Source of the DNA: Paenibacillus polysaccharolyticus | Lineage (GTDB): Bacteria; Bacillota; Bacilli; Paenibacillales; Paenibacillaceae | Reading direction: 5' to 3' | Assembly (NCBI RefSeq): GCF_900102085.1 | Contig: NZ_FMVM01000003.1 | Location: forward strand, 124,001 to 188,000 | DNA: 64,000 bases | Part shown: one piece after another, positions 31,680-42,244 of the stretch | How the letters are laid out: each line of letters begins with the position of its first letter | How positions within the stretch are numbered: position 1 is the first letter of the stretch | Translations under genes and position numbers: made by a program | The notes under the pieces: model-generated | Databases searched by the model: none | Seen by the model: only the letters and a program-made list of their open reading frames with translations | Told to the model about the DNA's origin: nothing

Positions 31680-34352
31680 TTATCCTCCCGAACCGGATTG
31701 AGGGGTAGAAGGAACTTCTGTTCCTCCGCCGTCTCCACTGGTTCCACTGTCTGGTGGTGTAACGACTTGGCCCGGGGTACTCACTCCACCATCACTTGAG
31801 CCGTCACTTCCAGGATCAGTCGTTCCTTGTCCTGGCGGAGTACCACCACCGTCCGGTTGACCATTCCCAGGACCCGATCCACCATTGTTACCATTGTTGC
31901 CATTACCATTTCCGTTGTTTCCGTTATTCCCATTACCATTGTTGCCATTCTCGCTTCCATTACCATTGTTACCATTCGGGTTACCATTATCGCCGGCACC
32001 ATTGTCCGGATTATCCGTACCTGGCACTTCAGGATCTGTACCTGTTTCAGGATCTGTACCTGGATCTGGTTGCTGCGGATTAATCTCCTGAGCTTCGATC
32101 ATAAGCGAAATGGTATTGGATGGGCTAGTTTCCTGTGCGGAAGCCGTATCATAAGCCGTTACATAATACTCATAGGTTAGCCCAGGTAATGCACTTAAAT
32201 CCTGCGCACTTGTTGAGCCAACAGCATCGATCAGATGAGTAAACTGAGCTTCCGATGTCTCCTTCCGGTAGACACGATACTGCGTATTCGCATCTCCAGT
32301 TCCAGTCCAGCTAAGTGAAACGGTCTGAGTAGATGGATCATAGGATCCATTCAATCCGCTCACTGATAATGTCGGTTGCTGTGGTTGCTCCACGGGAGGA
32401 GGTGCCTGACCGCCAGCTGGCGTTTTGAACTCTTTCACAGGGACACCTTTTAATGCATCTCCCATGACTTTGGCGAAAAACGCTGCAGACAGCTTACTGC
32501 TGTTCTTAAGCATATGTTTTGCATCCGGATTGTCATAACCCATCCAGACAGCACCAGTCCACTCAGGAGTGTACCCGACAAACCATACGTCACGGTTCGA
32601 ACTGTTGCCAGCAATACCACTTTGCACAGTTCCCGTTTTACCGGCTACTGGCCGATCCAGACGAGCGGAGCGTCCGGTACCGTCATTTACTACGTTTTGC
32701 AACATCTGCGTAAGTTGATATGCGTTCTGTTCACTCATCACACGTTTGGTTTCTGATTTATCATGTTTGTAAATGGTTTTCTCGCTACTATCCACAATAC
32801 TTTTTATGGAGTAGGCTTGCTGATACTCCCCAAGGTTAGCAAAGGAGCTGTAAGCTTGAGCCATCTCCAGTGTATTCGTACCTTTGCTAAGACCACCCAG
32901 AGCGATTGCCAGGTTTTTGTCTTGGTCCGTCAGCTGAATGCCTACACTTTTCGCAAAATTAACTCCCGTATTTACCCCGATCTTATCCAGTAACCACACA
33001 GCAGGTATATTTTCCGATTTTGTTATGGCATCGGTCATGCTGATCGTAGAAGAGTATCCATGCAGGTTACCCGGACAATAATTTCCGAAACACTGCTTCT
33101 CATTGCTCAGCGGCGAGTTCGCACTGTATTTTCCTGTCTCCAGAGCCGGAGCGTAAGATACAATTGGTTTAAACGCTGACCCTGGCTGTCTCCGACTTTG
33201 CGTTACACGACTATATCCTTTGGTCTGATAATCACGTCCGCCTAACAAGGCAACAAGACTGCCATTTTCATGATTCATAATGACCATCGAACCTTGAACC
33301 TGTTGATCATCCTTGCTTGCCTCAAACAAACTGTCATCCGAGAAAGCATTCTCCACAGCTGTTTGAGCCTGCGCATCCATCGTTGTATAGATTTTGAAAC
33401 CGCCAATATTGAGATCGTCTTCCGTCATGCCCGTTACACGCTCTGCTTCACGGAGCACATAGTCAATAAAAGCTTGATACTTTCTGTCTTTCTCAGGCGG
33501 CGTATATTTATAAACCACAGCCTTCGCTTCGTTCATCTCCGCCTCGGTGATGTAACCTTGCTCATACATTAATTGCAATACCACACCCCGACGTGTTTTC
33601 GAATCATTTGGATTACTCAGCGGATTGTATGCAGATGGCCCTTTAGGCATAGCAGCCAGTGTAGCGATCTGCCACAGCTTAAGGTCGTTCAGGTTACTCT
33701 TTCCAAAATAAAACTCCGATGCAGCCTTGATTCCATAACGTTGATGGCCAAAGAAAATCCGATTCAGGTACATCGTCAAAATCTCATCTTTGGAAAACTT
33801 ACGTTCCAGCGCCATCGCAATCGATACCTCGGTTGCTTTCCGGAAGAACGTTTTATCACGCGACAGGAACATATTTTTAGCCAGTTGCTGGGTCAGCGTA
33901 CTACCGCCCTCTACCATGGAACGTGCCATGATATCTTTGACGGCTGCACGACCAATGGACCAGATATCTACCCCTTGGTGCTCATAGAACCGTTTGTCCT
34001 CTGTAGCAACAAAGGCTTCTTTGACCAATTTCGGAATATCATCGGATTCCACAGGTTCCAGCTTTTTGATGGACAGCTCGCCCATAATATTATTGTTGCG
34101 ATCATAAACCTTTGACGTTTCATTGATTGTTGTTTTATCCATGTTGGCTGTGAGCAGGCGTTCACCACTAATTAAAATAAACAAATATCCGCCTAGCGCA
34201 CAGAATATGGCGACTGCCATGGTAAAAAACAAAGTCCATCCAACGCGTTTCCCCGTAATTTTTTTCTTTTTAGAGGTCTTAGGTTTCGCTTTTTGGTTTG
34301 ACTTGTTATTGGTGTTGCGATTATTAGACCTCGATAACGGATCGTTTGGCAT
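31680..34352 (-). CDS. Class A penicillin-binding protein (PBP1A-like) with FN3 and Gly/Asn tail
   Basis: A bifunctional peptidoglycan synthase of 890 residues. A basic cytoplasmic N-terminus (1-36), one membrane anchor (37-62), the GT51 glycosyltransferase with TEDKRFYEHQG (Glu118) and GGSTLTQQLAKN, then the transpeptidase with SxxK at Ser392-Lys395 (GSAFKP), SEN at 446-448 and KTGT at 572-575. A fibronectin type III-like domain (about 655-745) is followed by about 130 residues made mostly of Gly, Asn, Pro, Asp and Ser, probably disordered and reaching through the wall. The ATG at 34352 has GGAGG before it. Function sure. The length of the repetitive tail probably varies between strains. Confidence 0.95.
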   Translation of the reverse strand: MPNDPLSRSNNRNTNNKSNQKAKPKTSKKKKITGKRVGWTLFFTMAVAIFCALGGYLFILISGERLLTANMDKTTINETSKVYDRNNNIMGELSIKKLEPVESDDIPKLVKEAFVATEDKRFYEHQGVDIWSIGRAAVKDIMARSMVEGGSTLTQQLAKNMFLSRDKTFFRKATEVSIAMALERKFSKDEILTMYLNRIFFGHQRYGIKAASEFYFGKSNLNDLKLWQIATLAAMPKGPSAYNPLSNPNDSKTRRGVVLQLMYEQGYITEAEMNEAKAVVYKYTPPEKDRKYQAFIDYVLREAERVTGMTEDDLNIGGFKIYTTMDAQAQTAVENAFSDDSLFEASKDDQQVQGSMVIMNHENGSLVALLGGRDYQTKGYSRVTQSRRQPGSAFKPIVSYAPALETGKYSANSPLSNEKQCFGNYCPGNLHGYSSTISMTDAITKSENIPAVWLLDKIGVNTGVNFAKSVGIQLTDQDKNLAIALGGLSKGTNTLEMAQAYSSFANLGEYQQAYSIKSIVDSSEKTIYKHDKSETKRVMSEQNAYQLTQMLQNVVNDGTGRSARLDRPVAGKTGTVQSGIAGNSSNRDVWFVGYTPEWTGAVWMGYDNPDAKHMLKNSSKLSAAFFAKVMGDALKGVPVKEFKTPAGGQAPPPVEQPQQPTLSVSGLNGSYDPSTQTVSLSWTGTGDANTQYRVYRKETSEAQFTHLIDAVGSTSAQDLSALPGLTYEYYVTAYDTASAQETSPSNTISLMIEAQEINPQQPDPGTDPETGTDPEVPGTDNPDNGAGDNGNPNGNNGNGSENGNNGNGNNGNNGNGNGNNGNNGGSGPGNGQPDGGGTPPGQGTTDPGSDGSSDGGVSTPGQVVTPPDSGTSGDGGGTEVPSTPQSGSGG
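31878..31990 (-). repeat. Low-complexity Asn/Gly codon repeat in the PBP tail
   Basis: Short imperfect repeats of AAT/AAC and GGT/GGC codons encode N-G-N-N-G-type runs. Read on the opposite strand they give spurious ORFs. The tract is prone to slippage. Confidence 0.8.
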
Positions 34353-34518
34353 GTTACCTCCTGACTCCCTTTCAGTTGCATGTTTTCTATTTCTCTGGCG
34401 AGCACAAGCTTATATTAAACCTATTTTGCCCGGAATGAAAAGAACAACCCTTATTAGGTTGCTCTGTTTCAATCCTATACTTGTAGACGAAATGGTTTGT
34501 GAAAAGGTTTCGGATTTT

Positions 34519-34761
34519 TTAAGCTTCGCCGCCGTTGTCTTGCTGCATCAGCGATACGCTGCGTTGCGGCGTGAACGTGGAGATGGCATGCTTGTAGACC
34601 ATTTGCTGGCGTCCGTCGCTGTCAATGACGATCGTAAAATTGTCAAATGCCTTGATCGTCCCGCGGATTTGGAAGCCATTGGTCAGATAGACCGTAGCTG
34701 GAATGTTTTCTTTCCGCAGTTGGTTCAAGAACGTATCTTGGATGTTGATGGACTTGTTCAT
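34519..34761 (-). CDS. hfq: RNA chaperone Hfq
   Basis: An 80-residue Sm-like protein. The Sm1 motif [24 protein letters not shown] and Sm2 YKHAIST are conserved. It forms a hexameric ring that binds small RNAs and mRNA A-rich sites. I use the ATG at 34761, with GGGGGT upstream; the longer ORF adds 17 residues not found in Hfq. It follows miaA in the same direction, but a 544-bp gap with a terminator separates them, so it has its own promoter. Confidence 0.96.
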   Translation of the reverse strand: MNKSINIQDTFLNQLRKENIPATVYLTNGFQIRGTIKAFDNFTIVIDSDGRQQMVYKHAISTFTPQRSVSLMQQDNGGEA

Positions 34762-34812
34762 TAGCCGTACCCCCATTGGTTCATTTGAATTCGTAGTGTA
34801 AGTATTATTCAA

Positions 34813-35244
34813 TATCGCTGAGTAGCTTTCGTGCTATTATATCATGAACAGTTTCATATAATCCACAAAAACCCCTTGTCCCTTTTTCACATCTCCCAGA
34901 GGAGAGGCTATAAAATTAGTAGACTTATCCATTATACACTGCCTTACAGATTTGCAAAAGAGGAACAAATTTCACGTAATAACCGTATAACAAGGCTCCA
35001 CTAAACAAGTTTTAATGCCTTATACCGTGTTAAGTAATATCACACTACTAGTAAATGGTTCCACACAGGAACGACCATTTGCTCTATGAGAAAGTTACGT
35101 AGCAGACTGAATCGCAGATCAGTTCCCCCTACATTCGATCTCAAAACCTCAGATTTCCGAAGAATGATCACTTAAATCTTATCCTGAAATCAGCGATTTG
35201 AATCATATTGATAGAACCCTTTTTCATATATGGGTAGCATACCT
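34813..35244. other. Intergenic region between miaA and hfq
   Basis: No gene of convincing quality. It should hold the hfq promoter near its left end and is otherwise AT-rich single-copy DNA; I see no clear structured RNA. Confidence 0.5.
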
Positions 35245-35290
35245 AATCAAAAATAAAAAAACCTCCAGCTTTTCATCGAAAAGTAGAGGT
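35245..35290 (-). terminator. Terminator of miaA
   Basis: The arms ACCTCCAGCTTTTC (35261-35274) and GAAAAGTAGAGGT (35278-35290) form a stem, with a long T-run following on the minus strand. Confidence 0.88.
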
Positions 35291-35305
35291 CTTGTCTGAC
35301 TAAGT

Positions 35306-36262
35306 TTATTTCCATGTATGTGTAATCAAATCATTTATTTGCTTAAACTGGCCTTCAAAATTCCCGGTGTCCGTCATGTCCACCCAGTGAATATCTTTCA
35401 TATGACGGAACCAGGACAACTGACGTTTCGCAAAGCGGCGTGTATCCCTTTTAAGCCACTCTATCGCAGCATCCCAGCTAACTTCACCTTGCAAATATGC
35501 AGCAATCTCCTTGTATCCCAAGCCCTGCATAGAAATATGACCTCGCGCGACTCCGCGTTCCAGCAACGCTTTTACCTCATCGACCAGTCCTTGCTCGATC
35601 ATGAGATCGATTCGCTCTTCGACTCGTGCATATAACTTCTGGCGATCCATCGTCAAACCGATGATGAGTAGATCGTATGGAGACTCTTTTTTCTGAACAG
35701 CCAGCTGCTCCGACCATTTCTCTCCTGTAAGATGGAAGATTTCAAGCGCACGTACAATTCGCCGTTGGTCATTCGCATGGAGACGATCCGCACTGGCTGG
35801 ATCAACTTCCCTGAGCCGATCATGAAGTGCCTGTGCCCCATGCTGCAGAGCATAACTGAACTGCTCTTCCCTGAAAGCTTCATCTGAACCACTGTCCGAA
35901 AATTGAAAGCCATAACAGACCGATTCCACATATAATCCCGTGCCACCCACGATAAAAGGCAGTTTACTCCGGGCATGAATTTCAGGAATCAAACGTGTGC
36001 AGCTTTCCTGAAACTCCGCTACGGAATACGGATATTCCGGCTCATGAATGTCAATCAGATGATGGGGAATGCCCTTCATTTCTTCCGTCGTTATTTTCGC
36101 CGTTCCGATATCCATCTCACGATAAACCTGCATGGAATCTCCCGATATGATTTCACAGTTAAAAGCCTGTGCCAGCTCAATGCTCAATCTTGTTTTGCCT
36201 ACAGCTGTCGGTCCAACCAGCACCAGTAGCTTTGGTTTTTTTTCAACTTCCGGTTTCAACAT
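35306..36262 (-). CDS. miaA: tRNA dimethylallyltransferase MiaA
   Basis: Transfers dimethylallyl to A37 of tRNAs reading UNN codons; 318 residues. The P-loop is LVGPTAVGKTRLS. The catalytic Asp and substrate motifs are EIISGDSMQVYREMDIGTAK, PHHLIDI and FIVGGTGLYVESV. The C-terminal domain has RDTRRFAKRQLSWFRHM. It overlaps the preceding methyltransferase gene by 20 nt, indicating co-transcription. Confidence 0.97.
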   Translation of the reverse strand: MLKPEVEKKPKLLVLVGPTAVGKTRLSIELAQAFNCEIISGDSMQVYREMDIGTAKITTEEMKGIPHHLIDIHEPEYPYSVAEFQESCTRLIPEIHARSKLPFIVGGTGLYVESVCYGFQFSDSGSDEAFREEQFSYALQHGAQALHDRLREVDPASADRLHANDQRRIVRALEIFHLTGEKWSEQLAVQKKESPYDLLIIGLTMDRQKLYARVEERIDLMIEQGLVDEVKALLERGVARGHISMQGLGYKEIAAYLQGEVSWDAAIEWLKRDTRRFAKRQLSWFRHMKDIHWVDMTDTGNFEGQFKQINDLITHTWK

Positions 36263-37028
36263 TAATCACTCCGTACAAGGTTTTTGCATTCGCCCGATCC
36301 AGCACCTGGAATCCAAGCCTTTCAAACTCTGCGCTGCCGCGTTTTTCTTTCATGACCACTCGCTTGCGTGCGACTCTCTTCGCCTCTTTAATACTCTCTT
36401 CCGCTAATGCACGGGCATTGGCATAGTCCCGTAAAGGCTTGATTGCACTCGAATCCATCATCGGTTCACGAAACATCGGATCAAAATAAACCGTATCACA
36501 GCTATGGTCAGGCAATGAACGAAGCAGTTCCAGATGATCCTGATTTCGCAGTTCAATGCGCCGGAACGCCTCGTCTATGGATGGTTCGTTGCTCTCATAA
36601 TGGGACATGCCATCAAGTAAAAGTGTATAGAGTGGCGCGGAGCTTTCACAGGCAATCACATGCCCTCGAACACCTGTCGCCACCGCAAAAACGAGTGAAT
36701 CCGAGCCAAGCCCTGCGGTACAATCCACAACCGTATCTCCTTCGCGAACAGCACCTGCTTCAAGCATCGGATCAGGCTCTCCCCTCAACACTCGTTTGGC
36801 ACGTACAAATCCCATACTCGGGTGAAATTCAAGCTCGGATGCATCTTTCCGGAACAATCGCGCTCTCCCTTTCAGCACCACCAGAATCTCCTGAACCTTA
36901 TACTGCTCAAGCAATTTGGGCAGAGATGTTCTGTTGCGTGCTACATAGGTGCCGCCAGTCGCAGCAGCCAGTGCACGCGCACGTTCTACCAGAGAAGCCG
37001 CCTCCTTGTCACCCGTCGTTATATACAT
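36243..37028 (-). CDS. Class I SAM methyltransferase, RsmJ-like
   Basis: A 261-residue methyltransferase resembling RsmJ, which makes m2G1516 in 16S rRNA of gammaproteobacteria. SAM-binding motif I is VVDCTAGLGSDSLVFA. The catalytic-type motif is YFDPMFREP. An N-terminal segment (residues 1-80) differs from RsmJ. The target in Firmicutes is not certain. It is part of a mutL-methyltransferase-miaA run. Confidence 0.8.
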   Translation of the reverse strand: MYITTGDKEAASLVERARALAAATGGTYVARNRTSLPKLLEQYKVQEILVVLKGRARLFRKDASELEFHPSMGFVRAKRVLRGEPDPMLEAGAVREGDTVVDCTAGLGSDSLVFAVATGVRGHVIACESSAPLYTLLLDGMSHYESNEPSIDEAFRRIELRNQDHLELLRSLPDHSCDTVYFDPMFREPMMDSSAIKPLRDYANARALAEESIKEAKRVARKRVVMKEKRGSAEFERLGFQVLDRANAKTLYGVINVETGS

Positions 37029-37044
37029 AATATCCCCCTAAAAA

Positions 37045-39273
37045 CTACATCACTCGTTTAAATAATTTTTCCAGATCATATGTTGAAAAAGAAATTACTA
37101 TTGGCCGCCCGTGCGGACACGTGTATGGCTGCCGACATGAACCCAGACGCTGAATCAGCACTTCCGCTTCCCGGTCGGTAAGCTTTTGATTCGCTTTGAT
37201 GGAAGCTTTGCAGGAGCACATAATCGAAGCGGCTTCACGCATCTTAGCCACATCAATACTACGCTCACTTAGAACCCATTCCGACATTTCCTCAATAATG
37301 TCTTTTTCATCTCCTTTAGGGAACCAGTAGGGGTGAGAACGCACACGGAAGGTTTGGCCGCCGAAATGCTCCAAATATACCCCCGCTTGTTCAAACCAGG
37401 CGAGTCTTGCTTTTAGCTTTTCTGTCTCGGAAGGTGTGAATTCAAGGGTAATCGGCAGTAGCAACTCCTGTGAGGCCTGAGCCGGATTGCCAAACTGTTC
37501 GTAATAGTACTCGTAATTTACCCGTTCATGCGCCGCATGCTGGTCGATCAAATATAACCCTTCATCGTTTTGTGCAATCAAGTACGTTCCGTGATGCTGA
37601 CCAATCAGACTAAGTTCAGGGAACGCAGGCATAGAAGGATCTGCGTGCATTGCAGCCGACAGTTTGGCTGGATCAGGTATCGATGCTTTTTTCCAGCTGC
37701 GTTCTCCTTTTTGACCTGCCGAAGTGTACGGCGTACGGCTTTCCCTTACTGGAGCGCCGTAGGATGGCGTATGATACGCTTCGGTTTGACTCTCGGTAGC
37801 CGCTCGGGTTCCAGTTGTTCTCGTGGCAGCTACTTCGCCAGCACTTTCACCCGCATTGTTCCGAGAATGTTGGCCTGGATGATCCTCACCCTTACTCTCC
37901 TGCTCAGAATCATTCCTTTGATCAAACTGGGCTCCGTTCAAGAGATCGAGCGAACCGTACGCTGGAGTAGATTCCGGTGGTGCTTCGGGCAAAGGAGCCG
38001 ATTGCGAGAAATCGGAAGAACTTTGCTGTAATGCTGGTTCTGGGCCATTTCCTGCGCCGACTCCTGTTACTGTAGCTATTCCTGCTCCTGTTTCAATTTC
38101 CGCTGGCGCATCCAGGTCAGAATGATCATCTTCTAAAACCGGTTTACCAAGCGGTCCTTGTTGGCCATATCCTTCACTTACTTCCTGCTCTTTCACGGGT
38201 CCACGAGGGAACAAAAATTGTTCTTGGATAAATGAACTGTCATCTCCACGTCTAATTTGCTGTTTCCTTACTTGCGGAATCAATACCTCTTGCCTTAAAA
38301 TCCCACGCAACGTGGTTTCCACAAACTCGTATAGTTCCGCCTCTTTGCTAAAACGAACCTCCAGCTTCGCCGGGTGAACGTTCACGTCCACGAGTGAAGG
38401 GTGCATTTCCAACTGCAGTACCACGAGCGGAAAACGATTAATAGGGAGCAACGTGTGATAGGCTTTCAGAATCGCCTGATTTAATCCATAGTTGCGAATA
38501 TATCGTCCGTTCACAATCGTTGACATCCCCGCACGATTCGCACGTGTCCATTCCGGCAGACTGATCAGACCGCTGATCTTGTAATCCAGATTTTCGCCCT
38601 CAATAGGAAGCATCGCTTTAGCCGCACTCGTACCATAGATCGCCGCAACCACCTGTAACAGATCACCATTACCCAGCGTTTGCAGTAACGTATTCTCATT
38701 GTGCCGAAGAGTGAACGAAATATACGGATGCGACATCGCCATCCGATATAACACATCCGAGATGTGTCCCAGCTCGGTCTGAATGGTTTTCATATACTTT
38801 AGTCTTGCAGGCGTATTGTAAAATAACTCCTTAACCACAAACTCCGTTCCTTGTGGTGATGCAGCATCCTCGTGAGTGCAGAGCTTGCCGCCTTCAATCA
38901 CGATTCGTCGTCCCCGCCCGTCGTCTCCACTAGCGGTCAGCACTTCCACCTTGGAGACGGCTGCAATACTTGGCAGCGCCTCTCCGCGGAACCCGAGACT
39001 TGTGATCTGAAACAGGTCACGTCCGTGGGTTATTTTACTGGTCGCATGGCGGTAGAAAGCTGTCTCCAGATCATCCGGCTCTATGCCTGAGCCGTTATCC
39101 TTTACCCGGATGCGAAGCAGACCGCCTTCCTCCACTGCCACTTCAATCTTGGAGGCCCCTGCATCTACTGCATTCTCCAGCAGTTCCTTTACGACAGATG
39201 CAGGCCGTTCAACCACCTCACCCGCCGCAATCTGGTTGGCAATATGTTCATCAAGCACATGAATTTTAGCCAC
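37045..39273 (-). CDS. mutL: DNA mismatch repair protein MutL
   Basis: Mismatch repair ATPase and nicking endonuclease, 742 residues. The GHKL ATPase domain has LLENAVDAGA, DNGSGI and GFRGEALPSI. A long Ser/Thr/Gln/Gly-rich linker spans about 370-540. The C-terminal domain keeps the metal site DQHAAHERVNYEYY, CSCKASIKAN and CPHGRP, so the endonuclease should be active. The GTG start at 39273 follows GGAGGAG. It is 22 nt downstream of mutS, in the usual mutSL operon. Confidence 0.97.
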   Translation of the reverse strand: MAKIHVLDEHIANQIAAGEVVERPASVVKELLENAVDAGASKIEVAVEEGGLLRIRVKDNGSGIEPDDLETAFYRHATSKITHGRDLFQITSLGFRGEALPSIAAVSKVEVLTASGDDGRGRRIVIEGGKLCTHEDAASPQGTEFVVKELFYNTPARLKYMKTIQTELGHISDVLYRMAMSHPYISFTLRHNENTLLQTLGNGDLLQVVAAIYGTSAAKAMLPIEGENLDYKISGLISLPEWTRANRAGMSTIVNGRYIRNYGLNQAILKAYHTLLPINRFPLVVLQLEMHPSLVDVNVHPAKLEVRFSKEAELYEFVETTLRGILRQEVLIPQVRKQQIRRGDDSSFIQEQFLFPRGPVKEQEVSEGYGQQGPLGKPVLEDDHSDLDAPAEIETGAGIATVTGVGAGNGPEPALQQSSSDFSQSAPLPEAPPESTPAYGSLDLLNGAQFDQRNDSEQESKGEDHPGQHSRNNAGESAGEVAATRTTGTRAATESQTEAYHTPSYGAPVRESRTPYTSAGQKGERSWKKASIPDPAKLSAAMHADPSMPAFPELSLIGQHHGTYLIAQNDEGLYLIDQHAAHERVNYEYYYEQFGNPAQASQELLLPITLEFTPSETEKLKARLAWFEQAGVYLEHFGGQTFRVRSHPYWFPKGDEKDIIEEMSEWVLSERSIDVAKMREAASIMCSCKASIKANQKLTDREAEVLIQRLGSCRQPYTCPHGRPIVISFSTYDLEKLFKRVM

Positions 39274-39295
39274 AGATTCTCCTCCTCCCGGTTAA

Positions 39296-42043
39296 TCAGG
39301 ATAATTGCTGTGCCTTTAATTTAAGTTCATTCAAGATTTGCATCGCCTGCAAAGGCGTCATGTTCATCACATCAATTTCTTTCATATGACGGATCAGTTC
39401 GCGTGCAGGTTTATCTTCAACTATAACTGTTTTTGTAGGTTGCACAGTTGCTGACTGCTCGTCGTCGAAGATCGACAGCTGTACAACCTCCTGCTGTCCC
39501 TGTTTGGATAGACTCTTCGGGCTTTCCTCCCGAATGAACGGCTCCTCCGCAACGTTCGATGACTCCAAACGAGTCGCCGCTTGCACCTTTGCCAACTGTT
39601 CGGTTGACGCTCTGTTCTCAGTCACATACTCACTGCCAACCGCTACCTGTGAAGCTGCTTGTTCGAAACCATGCAGTAGTCCATTAGCACGCTCAATAAT
39701 GCTGTCAGGGAGACCCGCAAGCCTTGCACAATAGATGCCGTAACTGCTACTTGCCGCACCCGCAATCAACTTGCGCAGGAAGTTTACTTTGTCACCGCTC
39801 TCCTGAACCGCCATCGAATAATTTGCCAGCTTGTCCAGACTTCCCTCCAGATGAGCCAGCTCATGAAAGTGGGTGGATACAAGAGCTTTACAGCCGATCA
39901 CGTCATGTACATATTCAATGACCGATTGTGCTATCGCCATGCCTTCACTGGTGGAAGTCCCTCGGCCCAACTCATCGATGATGATGAGACTGCGCGGCGT
40001 TGCTTTTTCGGTCATGACCTGAATATCGGCCATCTCCACCATAAACGTACTCTGACCACCGATCAGATCATCGGCAGCACCGATCCGTGTGAAGATACGA
40101 TCCATGATCGGAACTTCAGCTTGACCAGCAGGTACAAAACAACCAATCTGCGCCAGAATCGAGATGAGTGCAACTTGTCTCATGTACGTACTTTTACCAG
40201 CCATATTCGGTCCGGTAATCAGCAGAATACGTGCCTCCTCCTCAGTCATCGCAGTATGGTTTGCAATAAACGCCCCATCACGCATGACGGCCTCCACGAC
40301 CGGATGCCGTCCTTGCTCGACGACCAGATTATATCCATCTGTCAACACGGGACGCACAAAGTTACGCTCTGCACTAATCACTGCAAACGATTGATATACG
40401 TCAATTTCAGCCACTTGCTCAGCAAGCTTTTGTAGACGTGCAATCTCTTGATTAAGACGTTCGCGTAGCTCTGCAAACAGACCGTACTCGATATCGACCA
40501 TTTTGTCCTGAGCTTCAAGAATGAGTGTCTCCTTCTCTTTCAGTTCAGGTGTAATATATCGTTCAGCGTTCGCAAGTGTTTGTTTACGCTCATACCGTCC
40601 TTCAGGAAGTGAAGCAAGATTCGATTTAGTGATTTCAATATAATAACCGAACACCTTGTTGTACCCGATTTTCAGCGAGCGGATGCCCGTTGCTTCACGT
40701 TCTCTTGCTTCCAGCTCGGCAATCCACTGTTTACCATTCACCGAAGCTTCCCGAAGCTCATCCAGACGGGCGTGGTATCCTTCGCGGATCAAGCCCCCAT
40801 CTTTAACCGACACGGGCGGTTCATCCACGATAGCCTGTCCAATCGCATCACGCAAATCAGCGCAATCATCCATCATTTCAGCGATATGCTGGAGCGTTAC
40901 AGACGAAGATGCCGCGCAGTGGTGGCGCAGACTCGGAATTTTGTCCAGTGACGATTTGAGCGCGTTCAGGTCACGACCATTCGCATTCCCAAAAGCAATT
41001 CGTCCCACCAGACGTTCCAAGTCATAGATGTCTTTCAGCTCAGCTCGCAGATCCTCACGAAGAATAAACTGGTTATACAAGGTATCTACTGCTTCCAGTC
41101 TTTCATTGATCTTTCCTTTTTGCAAAAGAGGTTTATCCACCCAGCGCCGCATCATGCGGGCGCCCATAGACGTCTCCGTGCGATCCAGCAACCACAGCAG
41201 GGAGCCTTTCTTCGAACGTTCTCGCACCGTTTCTACAAGCTCCAGATTACGGCGTGTAAACGGATCAAGAATCATATAATGATCCGGCTCATACGTAGAG
41301 ATTTGTGTCAATTGTCCGAGCGAGCGCTTCTGCGTTTCACTTAGATACGAGAAAAGACGCGCTACACATGCTTGACGCTCCGGCTCCAGCCTTGCCCATA
41401 CCGACTCGCCAAACTGCTGACGCACGAGGTCTTCCTTGCTTTTAGTCCATGAGGTATATACTACCGGACGGCCGATTGGAGATGATTCGGATTCTACGAG
41501 CTCCAGCAGGGCTTCATCTCCAACAAGTTCAGACGGCTCATAGATGCCAATTTCGTCCTTAAGCCACTCCTTGGAGTATGGAACTGATGTGACGTACAGT
41601 TCTCCTGTAGAGAGGTCACAGGCAGCAAGAGCGAGCGTGTTTTGGTTACCGGTTAGACATACCATGTAGTTGTTAGACTTGTCCCCCAGCGTCTTTCCTT
41701 CCATCACCGTTCCGGGTGTAACTACACGAACAATCTCGCGGCGTACCATGCCTTTGGTTACTGTCGGATCTTCCATCTGCTCGCAGATGGCTACTTTATA
41801 CCCTTTCTCAATCAGACGCTGTATGTAATTTTCCGCCGAATGATAGGGCACACCACACATCGGAATTTTGTCGTCCGTGCCTCCGTTGCGTGCTGTTAAC
41901 GTGATCTCCAGTTCTCTTGCAGCATTGATTGCGTCATCGAAGAACATTTCGTAGAAGTCACCTAATCTGAAAAAAAGAAATGCATCCTGTGCTTCGGATT
42001 TGACTTGCAAATATTGTTGAATCATTGGCGTGTACTGAGCCAT
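39296..42043 (-). CDS. mutS: DNA mismatch recognition ATPase MutS
   Basis: Mismatch recognition protein, 915 residues. The mismatch-binding Phe-X-Glu is in RLGDFYEMF near residue 30. Walker A is TGPNMAGKSTYMRQ, and the ABC-type signature region is STFMVEMAD with IIDELGRGTST. The C-terminal tail carries a beta-clamp-like QLSIFDDE near residue 865. It heads the mutSL operon. Confidence 0.98.
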   Translation of the reverse strand: MAQYTPMIQQYLQVKSEAQDAFLFFRLGDFYEMFFDDAINAARELEITLTARNGGTDDKIPMCGVPYHSAENYIQRLIEKGYKVAICEQMEDPTVTKGMVRREIVRVVTPGTVMEGKTLGDKSNNYMVCLTGNQNTLALAACDLSTGELYVTSVPYSKEWLKDEIGIYEPSELVGDEALLELVESESSPIGRPVVYTSWTKSKEDLVRQQFGESVWARLEPERQACVARLFSYLSETQKRSLGQLTQISTYEPDHYMILDPFTRRNLELVETVRERSKKGSLLWLLDRTETSMGARMMRRWVDKPLLQKGKINERLEAVDTLYNQFILREDLRAELKDIYDLERLVGRIAFGNANGRDLNALKSSLDKIPSLRHHCAASSSVTLQHIAEMMDDCADLRDAIGQAIVDEPPVSVKDGGLIREGYHARLDELREASVNGKQWIAELEAREREATGIRSLKIGYNKVFGYYIEITKSNLASLPEGRYERKQTLANAERYITPELKEKETLILEAQDKMVDIEYGLFAELRERLNQEIARLQKLAEQVAEIDVYQSFAVISAERNFVRPVLTDGYNLVVEQGRHPVVEAVMRDGAFIANHTAMTEEEARILLITGPNMAGKSTYMRQVALISILAQIGCFVPAGQAEVPIMDRIFTRIGAADDLIGGQSTFMVEMADIQVMTEKATPRSLIIIDELGRGTSTSEGMAIAQSVIEYVHDVIGCKALVSTHFHELAHLEGSLDKLANYSMAVQESGDKVNFLRKLIAGAASSSYGIYCARLAGLPDSIIERANGLLHGFEQAASQVAVGSEYVTENRASTEQLAKVQAATRLESSNVAEEPFIREESPKSLSKQGQQEVVQLSIFDDEQSATVQPTKTVIVEDKPARELIRHMKEIDVMNMTPLQAMQILNELKLKAQQLS

Positions 42044-42244
42044 GATATCGATCCACCATCCGTTCCTATGATGTCAGGAAGAAAGTTCCCTGGAAGGCAA
42101 TAAGGCGTCAGGCACCAAGATCGCGCACCTCCGCCTTATGTTCGGCTATCCGCCTGTTCCTTCATGGGCTTACTGCTTCATTTCTTCCGTATCTTAACGT
42201 ATTAAAAGTCCTATATTTCATTATAACAAAAAATTGACGCTTCT

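Noticed and set aside
31878..31990. CRISPR-like or tandem-repeat appearance
   Set aside because: The repeat unit is a few codons long, without spacers, and is explained by the protein tail.
31781..32180. Several ORFs antisense to the PBP tail, rich in His/Tyr/Leu or Met/Val/Thr
   Set aside because: They are shadows of the Asn/Gly codon repeat of the penicillin-binding protein and have no ribosome binding sites.
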